The notes beneath the pieces were generated by a model, which saw only the letters and a list, made by a program, of their open reading frames with translations, had not been told where the DNA came from and did no database searches. Of a stretch of 64,000 nucleotides of DNA, positions 25,101-39,425 are shown in pieces. The position numbers and the translations under genes were made by a program. How positions within the stretch are numbered: position 1 is the first letter of the stretch; every line of letters begins with the position of its first letter. This DNA comes from Anastatus disparis. Its lineage: Eukaryota > Arthropoda > Insecta > Hymenoptera > Eupelmidae. Location of the stretch: positions 11,116,001-11,180,000 of the forward strand of contig JAFFSR010000220.1 in the NCBI GenBank assembly GCA_017163975.1, given 5' to 3'.

Positions 25101-28100
25101 TGAACTAATTAATCAATATTATCATTGTCTTTGCTATTATGGATGATATAATTATATCATCATTATTAAAATCTATTTTGATCACGAATGATAAGTTCGT
25201 AGTTAACTACGAAAAATTTCAAGAGTTTAAATATAAATTTAGTAAAGACCATTCTTTATCCAAGCCATTCCTATAAAATAAAAAGTGCTTGCCAAACGAT
25301 TATCTAACAAATATTTCGCAAAAAGATAATTCAGCAAAATAATTGATGAGTAAATTTAAATTTTTTCTAAAGATTAAATTTATTTAACATATTTTGCAGT
25401 TTAAAATTTCATAATGATTTTAAACTTAAAATGCTGAGTGTTAAAAATTGTATTGTTTACGCAATTGATATAAAATAAGATTTTATGTAAGATGAATTGT
25501 GAAGATATCAAATCTTCCTCCCCTTTCTCTCACTCTTGAAAATCTTACGTAATTTATAAATGATACCTTTTTATCTAATTCACTGAGAATATATTAAACG
25601 CTTGCATAACCGAATCTCGACGTTTAAAAAGACGTAGTATTTCGAAGTCTGCTAGAACAATAAGAAATCTTAAATAATCAATTTGTAGTAGTACATTTAA
25701 AATAGTCGTAAAACGAATTTTCACTTAAAATTTTTTCAAACATAATAAAACAAAAGTAATAATAATTAAATAACTAACAATTTTGTAAAAAAAACCAATG
25801 TTTACAAAACTGTTTCATTTTAACGAAGAGAACTGAATTTAAAAATAATGTCACCCAGCAACATCACTTCTTATTTCTCTTTTTTTATAACAGCGCACTT
25901 GAAATTTTTTTTTTTCATTTTATAATGGTAAAACGTTTTATCTAATCTCATGAGACCGACAGTACTCGGGTGAATTCGTGTGAAGCTTCAAGTGAGCGTA
26001 TAAATGTAAAGAGAGTACGCGCCTAAAGGTTTTTACGACAATCCATTTCTACACGTTATCGGGAATAGAATAAAATCGTCGAGAGAAAAAAAAAGAGAGA
26101 GAGAAAGGAAGAGTTTGAGAATTTTATAGGTAAAGGTTTCTTCGTTCTCTTTTTTTTCTCTCAAGAATTGTCAGAGGAAATCTTATTCCTTGAAACCACT
26201 TGAAAATTTTAAGTTTCAATAAAAAAAAAATAGAAACGTTTTCAATGAAAGTGTTACGTTAATAATCACTTAGCTAAGCTCGTGGCACTGAATATAAAAT
26301 CTTCTCTCTTTTTTTTTTAAAATAATGTCTTTTTAATGTTTCTTTGAAACACAAAAATTTTTGCACTGTGTTTTTTCCTTTATGTAAACTAAAATTGAGA
26401 AATTTATTCTTACTAGCTTTTATAGCATTTATTATTAATATGGAACTTATTTATACAATGCCACATTTTAATATTCATATTACATATTTATTCTATGTAA
26501 TAATTAATTACATGCAAAATTTCATACTCATTTACATTTTATACTGAAAATTTAAATACAAATTCACTACTTTTTGAATTCAATCAAATTCATAATCAAC
26601 TTAATATTAAATAAAATGGACCAAAAAAGCTAAAACTCTTTCAAAAAGAACATTCACACGTTGTACCTTATCATTCATAGGAGAAAAACATTTCGTAATT
26701 CCGCTTATCACTCACGAAACGCTAATCTATGTTAAGATAAAAAGAGTATCTGCTGTCTGAAACTCGCAAGAAATATAATCATAAAAGAAAGTATTTTTCA
26801 TACCAGAACATTATTCTTTACTTAAATTTATACGAATAATAAACTTTTACTTTTTAATATCTCTACCCAGAAAAAGAATCATCCGATCCTTTAGAAAATT
26901 AAATATTTAGGAGAAAATTTTTCAAAGTACGACAAATTCTCATTTATTTTCAACGCACTTAAAAAAAATCGTTCATTTTGTTTATACACATACTTTAAGC
27001 ACATCGAAGACAAAAAGGAAAGAAAAATCAAATGAAAAAAGTATTAGAGAATTATTTACATAAGTACCATAAGTATTTTTCAAAGGAAAGTATATACATA
27101 TATTTTATGATTTATAATAATATATTTATTGTTTGTATTAAATTTATACATGATTACATTTGAAAAATAAAAAAAAAAGTATAAACAACAAGTTCATCGA
27201 CGAACGTATATAAATGTTTAAAAAAAGATTTTATATATATACACAATAACGATGTAAATAAATTGTAAAAAAAAATAATGAAGAAAATTAGCAAAATAAA
27301 GATGATTAAGTTATTAAATTCACTTGTCGAATAAATGATTGATAAAAAGCCACCTGTTTTTTTGTTTCATCGTCGAAAACGCCTGATTAAAATTTCATTC
27401 GAATCAAAAGAAAACGCCTCATAGCCGCACAAATTAACCAAAAGAAAAAATCTATATTCAGAAGGCGCGGGTGTGGGAGAATAATCAATGTAACGACGTA
27501 ACATTTGTAAAGTGTCGATCGATAATTACTAAATCAGTTTTGAATATAAATCCCCTATTCCCTCATGAAAAAAAAAAGAAGAAAAAACGAAGCTTAAATA
27601 ATGTAACAGAACGAATGAGAAAAGTGAGAAAGAGAGAGAGAATTGCGTATATGCAAAACAATAAAAAAAGAAAAGTAAAAGCAGAGGAAGTTGATTTCTC
27701 TTCAGTATCTTACACTGTAATTAAAGAAAAAAATGAAAGAAAGAAAGGAAAGAAAAATAAAACGTTACACTCCTTTTTAATTGTCCTCAACGGAGCATTT
27801 TTTTCTCTTCTTCCTCTTCCAAGGCAAAGCAAAACCATTCGGTATTTTCCAACTTTTACGGTGCAATTAAATATTTACGAGGTTTTGGCTCTCTGTAACG
27901 AAAAAAAGAAAGGCTATGGGCAAATAAAATCGTTTTACGCTCTTAAAAGCTAAGAGTAATAAGGAGAAGTGTACTTCCTTTTCTCTCTTTCTCTAGCTTC
28001 TTCTCTCTATCTTTGTTTTATTTATTTTTCTTCATTCCTTCTTCTTTTACTTCGTTCTTTCTTCATTTGAGATTACGAAAATGAGCTCTTCGACCAGAGA

Positions 28101-29876
28101 GAAAGAAAGAGAGGGAAAGATGGAGAGTGGTTTTGTGCTACGAGAATTGCCACTTGTTTGTTTTAATTTCGTGTAAAAGAAACAACAAAAAAAGGAATCC
28201 TCTTTTAACTCTCTTTGTACTTTCTTATTTTTTTTGTTTAATTCTTATTGTGCTAAGATTATGTATCTGTGTATCTCTATGGATTTATTGAGAGATATAA
28301 TTTTTAATAAAAACATCAATTTTTTCACTGGCAAAAGGAGAAAAAAAAAAGAAATGATAAGAAAATAATGGAAAAACGATGTAGTTTTTTTATTTCATTG
28401 TTTCACAGAAAATCTATAAAACCATTTTATTTTAATTCTTTCGTGATGGAATGTCGATAAAATAATGATATTTATAATGCTGTAATTTTTCTCTGGCTAT
28501 AATGTTTTGTATTATTTCTTATCTAAATAATTCTTTAATACTTGCACACGTTTACTATACGTATATAATTAGGATAGACTTTCACTGTTCCGTTTTTTTT
28601 TATTGTTTGTGTTTATTTTAGTTTCAATTTTTCATTGTGACAAAAGAAATTCATAATATAATCACTTTGCGATGCATAATTACAAAATTTATTGGTTCGT
28701 TTCATTTCAACAATATTTTCATCTTTTATTTTCACGTTTTAACGAATTCTTAAATCGATTCATGCCTTTTGTTTTGTATTTTATAATTTTATTGTCATTA
28801 TTCATTTATTGTATATAAGAAAAAAAAACAAAGTGAATTATAGTGAAAGTACTGTTACTTATGTTTCGGTAATAATTGCATTACTAAAAGTATAAAAATA
28901 TTTTATATTTTTAATCGTAAAGTAGACGTACTATTATCTTGCTTTTACTTTTTAAACTTATCTATTTTATTACGATACTTTCTTAGTTTTAATTCAATTT
29001 TTTTTTTTGGATTGCGTCACTCTTTTGATGAAAACAGTATTGAGATTAAAAAAAAAATTTTAATTTTTTTTATTTCATTATTTATTTTCATATGTTTGCG
29101 AAGCGATAACGATCTTCCACAGGTAGGTGCCGTTGAGTTTTTTAAAATAAATTATTCAAGTATTTTCATTGGATATATTGTTATAAAATTTTTGCATGGA
29201 AATTGTTTTATTGTGTATTAAACATACAATATTTCATATATACATTTTACATATATTGAAAAAACATTGATCGAAGAGTAGTAGCATGAATAATTTTATT
29301 TTTTTAATCATTTTAAACAATTTAACAATCATACTGCAAATATTCATATAAAATTTAATATTCATGAGATTATTTTATGAATCAGTACTCAATTATTGAA
29401 TTAATTAAAATTATAAATAATTATATATTTAGGTTCTCATAAATGATAATTTTATTAGAAAAAAAAATAATTAATTAATAAGTAAACCTATATTTTTAGT
29501 AAATAATAAATTTAAAATAATTTAGTTAAAAAATAAAATTTTGCAACTGCCACAATCGATGCAAAAATTGATTCACACATTTTGCATAATTTCAACTGTT
29601 ATAATTTTTATAGGATAAGATTTGAATCTTTAAAAACCTGAACTTTTAAAAATAATTTCACTTTGCGCCATAAGATTAATCATCAATAACTAAAAACCAA
29701 ACGAAAAAAAAAGAAAAATTGAACTACTCGCAGTAATAAAATTTTATCACATTCTTCAACTAAATGAAACACGTAAATTTTTCTATATGATTTGATCTAA
29801 CGTTCTTTTATTTTTCGCTAACCCCATAATCGACCCGCCGCGACCTCATTCATGCCTATCTTTTTTCTGCAAGTGC

Positions 29877-29902
29877 ATATATATATATATATATATATAT
29901 AT
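29877..29902. repeat. (AT)n microsatellite
   Basis: A pure AT run of about 26 bases. A second, imperfect TATA-rich stretch with CATG interruptions follows at about 29,958-29,990. Confidence 0.9.
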
Positions 29903-32643
29903 GCAAACACTGACATATTCGCAACTAGTTTTAAAGATAAGGGGTTTCTCTCCCTATACATGTATATGTATATATATATACATATATAAATGCAAAAATT
30001 GAGGACATAAGGAAACTATATATACTATAGCATTTAGGTTTAAACCAAGCAATTACAATCCTATGCACATTTGAAGAAAAAGGGTCAGGTTGATATGCGG
30101 TTGGTTCGTAAACTATCTTCAATGTGTACATGCAAAAATGGATTGGATTCTGTTGATAAGAGAAATTATTGATGTATAGGACTGCTTTCATTTATTTAAA
30201 AAAATTTTTTTATTTCCAATGAATTTTCGTCTCTTATCATAGGTTTAAAAAGTTAATCTTATTGAATAATTTTGAAAGTTTAATTTGATAATTATGTCAC
30301 GATAATATTTCCCTTTGGTAAATCTTTCGAAACTTTAGAATAACATTTAACACTTTGTGAAGGGTTTCAAAGCTTATGAAAGAAAATATCAACATTTATT
30401 ATGAAAAAAAAAACATTGTTTACTTTACGGACTATACTATACATAATCAGTAATTACTTTGATAACAATAGCACAGTTTTATAGTGTGTCGTGATAACTT
30501 TTTCATAGAACTTGTTGTAAAAAGTAAAACGAATCGTTCTAAAACGTTAAAACTTGCAATTTTTTCCTTTTTTTATTAAGAGATAAACAATTGTTATTGC
30601 GCTTATCGTGTTTCTTGGTATAAAAATATGTTTTATGAAATTCATCGTGCCATAAAAAAATAACTTAGTATTTAATTAATTTCTAAGAATAGGGTTTTAA
30701 TTAAATATAATTATTTTTTAATTTAATTATTTCTTTGAGATAGAAGTACGTACTTTCAACACAATTTTCAACATTTTCAGGTCTAGTTTTTTTTTTCTTC
30801 TCGTAACATCTTTCATATCTCAGAAACGTATAGACATATGCCAAAGTATGAACATTTTATCTTCTTCACATGTTATACCTTAGAGCTTTAAAGCTCTCTT
30901 GGAATACAAATTATGACATTGATATAAAAAAGGGTATATAAGAAGAAAAAAAGGGAAATTGGTCAAACGTAACGAGAATTTGAAAAAAGGTAAGAAAAAA
31001 AAATAGGAGAACGATAAAGAAGCGTAGAATAGATTTGAGGAAATTGTGTCATTTCCTTGTTAAACTCTAAATTGATACATGCACACGAGAATGGCGAGAG
31101 CGGAGCGAATATCCACCTCTTTTATTTTTTACATAGAAAAAAAGTGCTTTGTAACTGTTTGAAAAGAATTGTAAAGGTAGACGTAAAGGTTTGAATTTAT
31201 GACTGGAGTTAGAAAAAAATTAAAGGTACACTTTTTTTTTTAAACAAAGCTTATATATATATATGACTATGGTAACTTTTAAATTCACGCGATATTTCAA
31301 GGGTGTTGACTATAAGGATGGATATATATTTCTTTTTTTCACGAAATTACGTGAAGTTAGTTTAGCAAATTTACATTTTTTCATTAAAACTTTATGACCA
31401 GCGCAGAATTTAGTATCTTGATTGGTGTGTTTCGTTGTTGAATGGTATGTAAACTTAATGATATTAGGTTTAATTAAAGATAGTGGAGAAAAAACAGTAT
31501 TTTTTTTTACTGCAAATATGAAAAATTTTACTTGATGTTTGATATTTCAAAAGAAGAATAATGAAAGTGGTTCAAAGACTTTAATTTATTTTTATATTTT
31601 AATCAAGAATCAATCAATACAAATATATAGAAAGTTGCATGTTTCTCACAAGTACACTGTTCAAATTCAAAGGTAAAAAAAAGTTTTAATAAATATTATG
31701 TAACATGCATATACTTTTACAAAAATTATTTTAAGAAAAAAAATTTTAGTCCGATGTGAACGAAAAAAAAGTAATGAACATTCTTAAATATTCTTTTATT
31801 TGATTTTGGCCTTCGAAAAATGTAAAAAGCTTTCTTTTACAATTTCTAGCTCTGAAAGTTGAATTTAATTTTCAAAATTCTATTACTGTTTTAGTTCTCT
31901 CCGCTCTTTAAAATATATATGTATATATTAAAGCACTGACATACTTTCTAAATACATTTTATCATGGGTGGAGAGGATGAGCTTAAAGGCAGGAATTCAA
32001 AAATTATTTCAAGTTATTAAATTAATCACATAATTCATTTTATTAGAAAGCATTGTAATAACAGAGAAATGTTTCTTTTTTTTTCGTCGAAATATTTTTA
32101 CGTGCTGATGTTAAATTTACTTTTTTTTTTCTTTTTTTTATTCGTACGTAATTTTATTTAAAATTTTACTTCCAACAGTACAATAATTAAATTTTTAATT
32201 ATGGTAAGATAAAGAAATATTAAATAATTTTTTTCCTCTTTCTAACGTCAAAATCGCAATTTCTTTGATCTTTTTTGGTTCTCAGGAGGAAAATTACATT
32301 TTGCAAGTAACGCTTAAAGGCTTGTTTTCAGAAATTTGTAACATTAAACTTTTAGTTTTGAAAATAAAGTCTCTCTTGACTTGTTGTGAACTACTACTAT
32401 TTATATAGAAACAAATATTTAAATTAATATACTTTAACAATTTAATGTTTAAAAACAATCAACTATCAATTTAAGATTATATAAGAATAACTTACTATAA
32501 AATTTCTCCAAAATACTAGCTCATTTGTTATTTCTTTCTAGTTTATTTTTTCAAATTTGATATAGGGTCATGCTAAGTCTATTTTGCCGTTTTATGAAGA
32601 TTTTTCCTTCTTCTGTTTTAATATTTTCCATGCACTCTTTCCT

Positions 32644-32780
32644 GATGGAGCAGCGGTAGTCCAGTCGCTAAGGCACTCGACTCAAGCTCTAGTGGACTGG
32701 ATTCGATGCTCCAAGAAAATCATCGGAAAATTATTTTCGAGTTTTCTGGGGGAATAGAACCCGGAGACCACGAAAAAAAA
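32644..32780 (+). mobile_element. tRNA-derived SINE-like element with a Leu-tRNA-like head
   Basis: GGAGCA at 32,648-32,653 pairs perfectly with TGCTCC at 32,707-32,712, like an acceptor stem. Between them are GTCGCTAAGGCACTCGACTC, which resembles the D arm and anticodon region of tRNA-Leu, and the B-box-like GGATTCGAT. The arm spacing is too short for an intact tRNA. A unique body with GGGGGAATAGAACCCGGAGA follows and ends in an A-run near 32,772. The head and A-rich end suggest a SINE of a family different from its neighbours at 32,928 and 33,415. Confidence 0.6.
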
Positions 32781-32927
32781 AATACAAAAGTCTTAATGCG
32801 TATAATGCGAACGTCATAAAGTATTTGGTGATGGCTTAAATGCAACAAACCGAAAGGAAAAACTTTTTACTGGCATCGCTTCCATAATATTTCTTCTGCA
32901 TCAAAAAATTAATAATCGTTAGTCTTA

Positions 32928-33113
32928 GAGGTCGTCAGTGGCTCACTCTGTCGAGTGGTGGATTCATAATCTCGAGGTTCCGAGTTCGAATCCAGCTCTC
33001 GGCCAATTTATACAAGCACCACTACACGTTACATGTGCTTTGTTAACAAAAACACTAAGAAACCTCCGTCGCTAATTAACATCCTAATGATGACATAAAT
33101 ACAGCGACGTTAA
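32928..33113 (+). mobile_element. tRNA-derived SINE, family A, copy 2
   Basis: It starts GAGGTCGTCAGTGGCTCACT, has a B-box GAGTTCGAATCC and a pairing acceptor-like end (GGTCG with CGGCC). It carries the family body with CCTCCGTCGCTAATTAAC and CATAAATACAGCGACG. The homology stops at GTTAA without the A-rich tail of the other copies, so this copy is 3' truncated or its tail has decayed. The anticodon-like loop is mutated (TTCATAA). Confidence 0.85.
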
Positions 33114-33414
33114 TAGTCTACTCCGTCTCTTTCTGTTATAAAAAAATATGTTATCACGGACAATAAGTTGGCTTGAATCAATTGCATTTTTATTTTTTGT
33201 TGTCACAAATTATATAGTTTTCATTATTTAACTTTTTTTCAATACTATCACAATTCGCCATTTTTATTATTCGTCTTTGTATGATTTCAATTCAAGGAAT
33301 TTACAATACTACTAATATGATACATTTAATACTTCGTTTTTTATTGACTGTTTTGTTTTTTAATTATCAATCCTGTTGAAATTATAAAGTGATTTCGCAT
33401 AAAAGTGAGCAATT

Positions 33415-33611
33415 GAGGTCGTCAGTGGCTCAGTCGGTAGAGCTATGGATTCGTAATCTTGAGGACCCGAGTTCGAATCTCGCTCTCAGCCGATTAATAC
33501 AGGCACCACTATACGTTATATGTGTCTTGTTCAAAAACATACTGACAACCTCCGTCACTAATTAGCATCATAATGGTAGCATAAATACAGCGACGTTAAA
33601 TAAAAAAAAAA
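33415..33611 (+). mobile_element. tRNA-derived SINE, family A, copy 3, with probable target-site duplication
   Basis: This is the best preserved + strand copy. It starts GAGGTCGTCAGTGGCTCAGT and has a paired D stem (GCTC/GAGC), a TTCGTAA loop and the B-box GAGTTCGAATC. Its body has TAGCATCATAATGGTAGC, and it ends TTAAATAAAAAAAAAA. AAAAGTGAGCAATT just before the head resembles AAAAGTGAATAACT just after the A-tail, giving an imperfect target-site duplication as expected for LINE-driven retrotransposition. It lies only about 300 bases from copy 2 in the same orientation. Confidence 0.88.
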
Positions 33612-33942
33612 GTGAATAACTAGTATAAAGATATTTTATAAATAGGATACAAAATTAGTAAAACAAAGACTTATAAAATTTTATAAATAATACACTTATA
33701 ATTTACGTTTTTTTTTTATATTTTATTACTTTTTAGTCAAAATATTTAATTATGAGCTTCACTTATTTGTAAAATTTAAATGTACATACTTTTTAATGAA
33801 ATTTCACAAAAATACATTACAAAATAAATAATAAAAAGTGAATTTATGCATTTCCAACACTTTTTTCACATAAATCTTCGTACCAATACGCAACCCTAAT
33901 TCCTGAGTGAGTTACAAAATGATTAACCGGAGGTCAAGACGC

Positions 33943-33996
33943 CAAAGGGAAGCTAGCCCTTAAACGCATCAAAGGGAAATAGACCCTAAATTGAGC
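33943..33996. repeat. Two diverged 27-base direct repeats with internal dyads
   Basis: CAAAGGGAAGCTAGCCCTTA at 33,943 and CAAAGGGAAATAGACCCTAA at 33,970 align over 27 bases, followed by a third partial CAGCCCTAAATCGG. Each unit contains an AAGGG...CCCTT/A dyad. The segment is richer in G and C than its surroundings. Its origin is unknown; a decayed mobile element or a protein-binding array would both fit. Confidence 0.45.
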
Positions 33997-34847
33997 AGCC
34001 CTAAATCGGTAGTCGACTGTATTAATTCAGTTCACTAATGGATCATTGTAAAATTTATTATTATTATTATTTTAGAAAATACATAAAGTTTATACAAAAC
34101 AAAGAAAGTAAAATCGATTATTGTTCAGCATTACGAAACAATAAATAACCATTTATAATTAAATAATGAATTTTCATAGATTAATGGCTTCGAAATATGA
34201 TTCTTCATAATTAAATTGAAATATTCATGTTTCGCACAAACAAATTCACCATATGTGTTCTTTTTTCATTATTTATTCAAACAAAAGATGGAAAAAAAAG
34301 AGAAAATAAAATTTAAAAAAATATCAAACCATTGAAATTGATGGAATTCAAACTGTCCGCATTCGTAAAATAAAAGCGTAGCTTAAAAAAAAAATGAGAG
34401 CCTCAGGGTCAAAGGTCTACCTCTCTTTTTCTCTTGCACACACGTACAAACTTTATTCGCTTATAGAGGCAAAGGAAAAATATTTTTCCGCTTTTAAACC
34501 GACTTCATTTGTATATATATTTTTTGTTTCTCTATGCAAATTTTGTAGAAATAGAGTCAAATAAATTTATTGCAAAAACATAAAAAAATTTTTCAATTTT
34601 TTTTACATATTTCCTTATTTTGCCTCGTAATGTCACGGGAACGAAGTCAAAAGGTATTTACGAGAGGAACGATGTAAATTAAAATTTCTTCTGAAGCAAG
34701 CGAAAGACTATGTTTACTATTACAGTATCTTTTAACATAAATACGAAGATACGTCCATATATTTTTTTTTTCTATTTCTTTACATGTATATTTTCCTTTT
34801 TTTCCTCTTTCATCGTATATATACGATTTTATTAAGAAGTACGGCTT

Positions 34848-34915
34848 GTGCCAGGTGGCTCAGCTGGTACTGGGCCAAACAGTACAAACGGGAAAAAACA
34901 CGTTTGAACGTCAGC
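34848..34915 (+). mobile_element. tRNA-like relic
   Basis: GTGCCAGGTGGCTCAGCTGG contains a good A-box-like D arm, and about 40 bases downstream CACGTTTGAACGTCAG resembles a degenerate B-box. An A-rich segment follows. The arms do not fold into a proper cloverleaf. It is probably an old tRNA-derived element. Confidence 0.3.
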
Positions 34916-37900
34916 ATGAAAAAAAGAGAAAAAATATATATACATTTATAAAAATAAAAATATCTATATAAAATAAAATACTAAAGTAGGACCTACATTT
35001 TCAGGAACGGTTTCGAATTCGATGCGACCAACATTGATAGCCTTTCCTTGTTTTTTTTTTTTCACTTTTTATAAAAAGTATATTCTTTATTTGTTTTGTC
35101 TCATATACTTTTCAATACATGGTCTTGCCTTTTGGGTTTTTAAAGAGTTAATCTTTTTATTGAAAAATCGGATTGTTGGTTTTAAACCTTTTTTTTTGTA
35201 AATTTTTGCTGGATGTTTTACTCTATTGTTTTGTAATACTGATTCATAATATTCATTGAGTGAATTAAATTGATTACTTTTATAAAAATATTTCGTGCAT
35301 CAATTGATGGAGGATAAATACGTAGAAAAAAAGAATTGTTCAATTTTGAATGTCAGGATGAAAATTTTTTTTGGTACAATAATTTTTAAAATCAAACAAA
35401 CAAAACTAAAATTTTTTTTAACTTTATTAAAACAAAAAAAATTTAATTTTTTAAAATTAAGAGATGAAGAAATTAAAAATTTAACAAATTTGTATATCAA
35501 CTTCTTCGAAAGTGAATATATTTTTATTAAAATCAACGTAAATGTCGTTTTTTATTTACTACCTTAAGCCTTTAAACCTTTAAAAGATGTACTACTGCAT
35601 CAAAAAAAAAAAGAAAAAATGTCACATAATACATCCTGAGCCTTTCGAAACATTATGAAAATGGAATTCAGTGACCTGAAAAGCTTCAAGATTCAACGAG
35701 AACTTCAAAGTTGAAAACGTCCAGTATTATTCATTGATACATTTTAGTTTTTTGTTCATAGTAGTCCGTTTGGTTTTTATGTTAAAATATTAAAAAATTA
35801 AAATTTATTAGACGTTAGAATATAAAAGCAATTTTAAATAAAAAAAATCTTAAAATCTATCAGTTGTAGCCACATATTTTAAAATTAATATTAACAGGAT
35901 TATGTCAATGATTTGAAAAAATAAAATTTTGTTTTCGAATATTTTTTTTACCAATATGTTTTCCTGCGTTTATTTTATAGATGTGCTTTATCAATATGTT
36001 GAATGTAACAAAATAATCAATAAATTATGCAATAATTATAATAGTATAATTCATATTTTAAATATAAAATTAATTCATCAATTTTAATCACGTAATTAAT
36101 GTATTTACTCTGATAATTCGCGAGCGTTAAATGAAGAAAAATTAATTTGTATGCAGGAGCAATCCGGTGATCACAGAGTTTAAATGAAAATTAATTTAAA
36201 TACAGAAATATAAAATTTCAATTTATCAACATTATCTTAATTAAAATCCCAACATTACACCGTCTTTTATTCTATTTTAAAAATATTATTTATTTCCATT
36301 TTAATAATCGATTAACCAATTTCGTGTGACTGAAATAAAAGGAGGAAAAATAATTATCGGTTCGCTATGTTGTATTTTTCCTCAATATTTTTATTTGTTC
36401 TATTTACTTGATGGGTTGAAGTCTTCGAAAGCTAACGAAGAGATTTTTGCTTTAATTTACTCCTGGTCACTTAAGCTAATGACGTCGAATCGATACTCGC
36501 CTAGCTCCTGGCTTTTTGTATTCGTCAAACGACAACATTTAAAAGAAAAAATACCAAGAAAAAAAGGGAAACGAGGAAACATAAAAGAAGTGGTTGCGCA
36601 AGCAGCAAAAAAAATTTAACAAAGAATCAGACTCGGAGAAAAAGAGAGAAAGAAAAAGAGCAAAATGTAACGGAAAAATAATAGAACAATCTGAGAAAAG
36701 AAAAAGGGCTAAGCAATGAAAGTAAAAAAAAAAATAACGAATTTTCAAAAGAAAAAGAAAGTGACGAAAGAATTGTAAATTGCTTTTGAATAAGCTAACA
36801 ATGTGTACGCGGCACATGAGAGTAAAGCAAGGATTTTCAAAAGTAGACGAGAAGAAAATTGGAAGTAGAAGAGAAGAAAAAAAGTATCTTAAGTATCTTG
36901 AACTTTTTTTATTTTTTTGTTTTTCAGTTTGTATTTTAGAATTTGTAATGCAAGTTTTTCCAGCCTCGCACCCTTTTATGCTATTGTTGAGAAACTTGCC
37001 ACTTGGCTTTCTTTCGAGAGAAATTCTTTGCTCGCGTATATAACTTTAATAAAAAGTGTTCTTATGTATTATTATTTACGCTGTTTGGACGCGTTAACTT
37101 ACCAACTTTTGTGAAAACAATTTGAGATCATTGAAAATTTATTATATTGGCAAAATATAAGTAGTTTTATGGGGTTCCGGTCGAGACGCGAATACGTACG
37201 GAAGTAAATTCTCTATAGGGAGTTTTTTTATCAGTATAGTAACAGCGTTAAAGCGCAAGCAATTGAAAAAAATGTAAGAGGACGTAGCTGAGAGTAAATT
37301 TAAGGTCTTGTAGTGTTGTGCAAAGAAATTACACGGAAACGGTCGTTTTTTACGGGGTTTATACTCGAAGGAAAGGAAGGTCTCTGTGAGGTGATTTGTA
37401 AAATCTTGGTATAAAACATCTGTTACCTTTTTATTAGGAAATTTATGAAGTTGTAAAAATTTTAAATTAAATTTTAACTTTGCATTGAAAAAAATAGAAG
37501 AAACATTTAATTATTTTGTTATTTTTTCCAAACATGGAACAAAATCTTGAATGTTTTACTTAATTTTTCGATTTTAATCGATTGTATTCTTACATTTTTC
37601 TTCATTTCCATTTCTATAAGCTATTTTTTGTATATTATTAATAAATTGCGTTCTTTTATTTTGTACGTATTGGTAGTCATCCCTCTTTAAGATTATGAAT
37701 GCACAAAGAAAAAGGACACAATCGAGAAATTAATTATGCTTGTTAAGAGTGGAAATATTATAGAAAAAGACATACTGTAAAGCATGAAAATCCTGTTATT
37801 AAAAAGTTAACGGGCTTCTAATAAAGTAACCGCGATAAAGTATTGAGCAAAAGTGAAAAGTTAAAATATCCGCTAACAAAGAAAATGTTATTTGATTGAT

Positions 37901-39204
37901 CCGTTTTGCAACGAATTTTTAATAAGAAAAAAAGTGAAAATTATTTAATGATTATAGAATAACATAATTTTGATGTATTTACTAAGAAATTTAAAAATTT
38001 ATTCCGTCGAGTGCATTTAATTTGAAAAAATAAAAAAGTTTGAAATTTTATGAAATACACGATTTTTTAAATATCTTGGCTCAACTTTATATTTACTAAA
38101 AAAAATGTAATACATATTAAGGGATTAGAAACCATTAGTACGTAATCTCTTTTTCATATAAATAATTAGGTCAAGATGAAAATTTTCTACTTTTTCATTA
38201 TTTTTATAAAATATACAAGAACCATGAAATTTTTTATACGAATACAAGAACGACGAAGTACGAGGGAATCATATACACACTCTTTTATTTTGAATTTCAA
38301 AAAAATAATGAAATTCCATACTAAAATTTATCCTTCTTTTCGGTATACTGTGCAAACTATATTTCGTACTATTAATACCGTGCTTTTCATTTTATTTGCA
38401 TTAAAAATTCTTAATTCAATTCGAATTTGCGAATTTACAGCAAAAACATGTTTATAGTTATCCTATAAAGTTTGTAATAACCAATTACGTTTAAGTACTC
38501 TTACAATATAACATTTCTGAAAAGTTATAAGCATTAAGGTAAAAGCATAATATCCCAGGAGGTATTTGTTAAACAAGTTGTAATGCTCGCTTGATATAAT
38601 AAATTCCGTGCTTGCATTATTTTTATTTTTAAATTTAAAATTAATTCATATGAGTATCTTTTTAACACGAAAATATACGTTTTTTTTTTGGTGGTTGTAA
38701 ATTCTTTTTTCAAGTGCATAGTAAAAAAACTTACACATATTTATAATTTATATTATTAAGTAAAAGAACTTTAAAACCTTCATTTGTCTTAATCAAGACA
38801 TTAGAAAAATAACTAAATCCTTTTTAAAACCAAAATTAAAAAAAAAAGATAAAAGAAAAAAAGAAAAAACAGAATAAAAGTACAATTACTAATGTATCTA
38901 ATTTAAATAATTAAATCAATTGTTCCCTATTCGCTAATAGGTAAATCAAATTTATTCTTTTACTCTTTGACCGTAGACAAATTAAAATCAAAATGTTAAT
39001 GTCAAGATGCGAGAGACCTTTAGAAAGTGAAGTTTAGTTTAAAACTTTTGACTTTTAACCACTGCAAAAGTTTAAACCCATGAAACTATTCTCACATATA
39101 AATCTCCTATATACGTTATTCTCTAAAAGCTTAGCAAAACTACACATCCCACCTAGTCCTCTTTAACGAGGGATTTATCAATGCTTTCTCCTGCATGTAC
39201 GTAT

Positions 39205-39425
39205 ATACATTTACACACACATGCGCCCACACTCACATATACACGCACACACTCGTATACGTATACACGTATGACACAAAACACACGCACACAAACACGC
39301 ATCTATTCACCCACACTCATATATACGCGTATACCACAAAACACACACACACACACACACAAAACAGACACAGATATTTACACATTCACACATCCGCATA
39401 CAAACACATACACAAATATACGTAT
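39205..39425. repeat. Compound CA-rich microsatellite region
   Basis: About 220 bases are dominated by CA and CACA-type motifs mixed with TATACG steps, including a pure (AC) run of about 21 bases from 39,341. The His/Thr-rich open frames on + and the Cys/Val-rich frame on - are translation artefacts of this repeat. Confidence 0.92.

Noticed and set aside
27471..27953. 160-codon + strand open frame rich in Lys, Arg and Glu
   Set aside because: It is generated by a purine-rich low-complexity tract. There is no recognisable domain, no balanced codon use and no splice-supported context.
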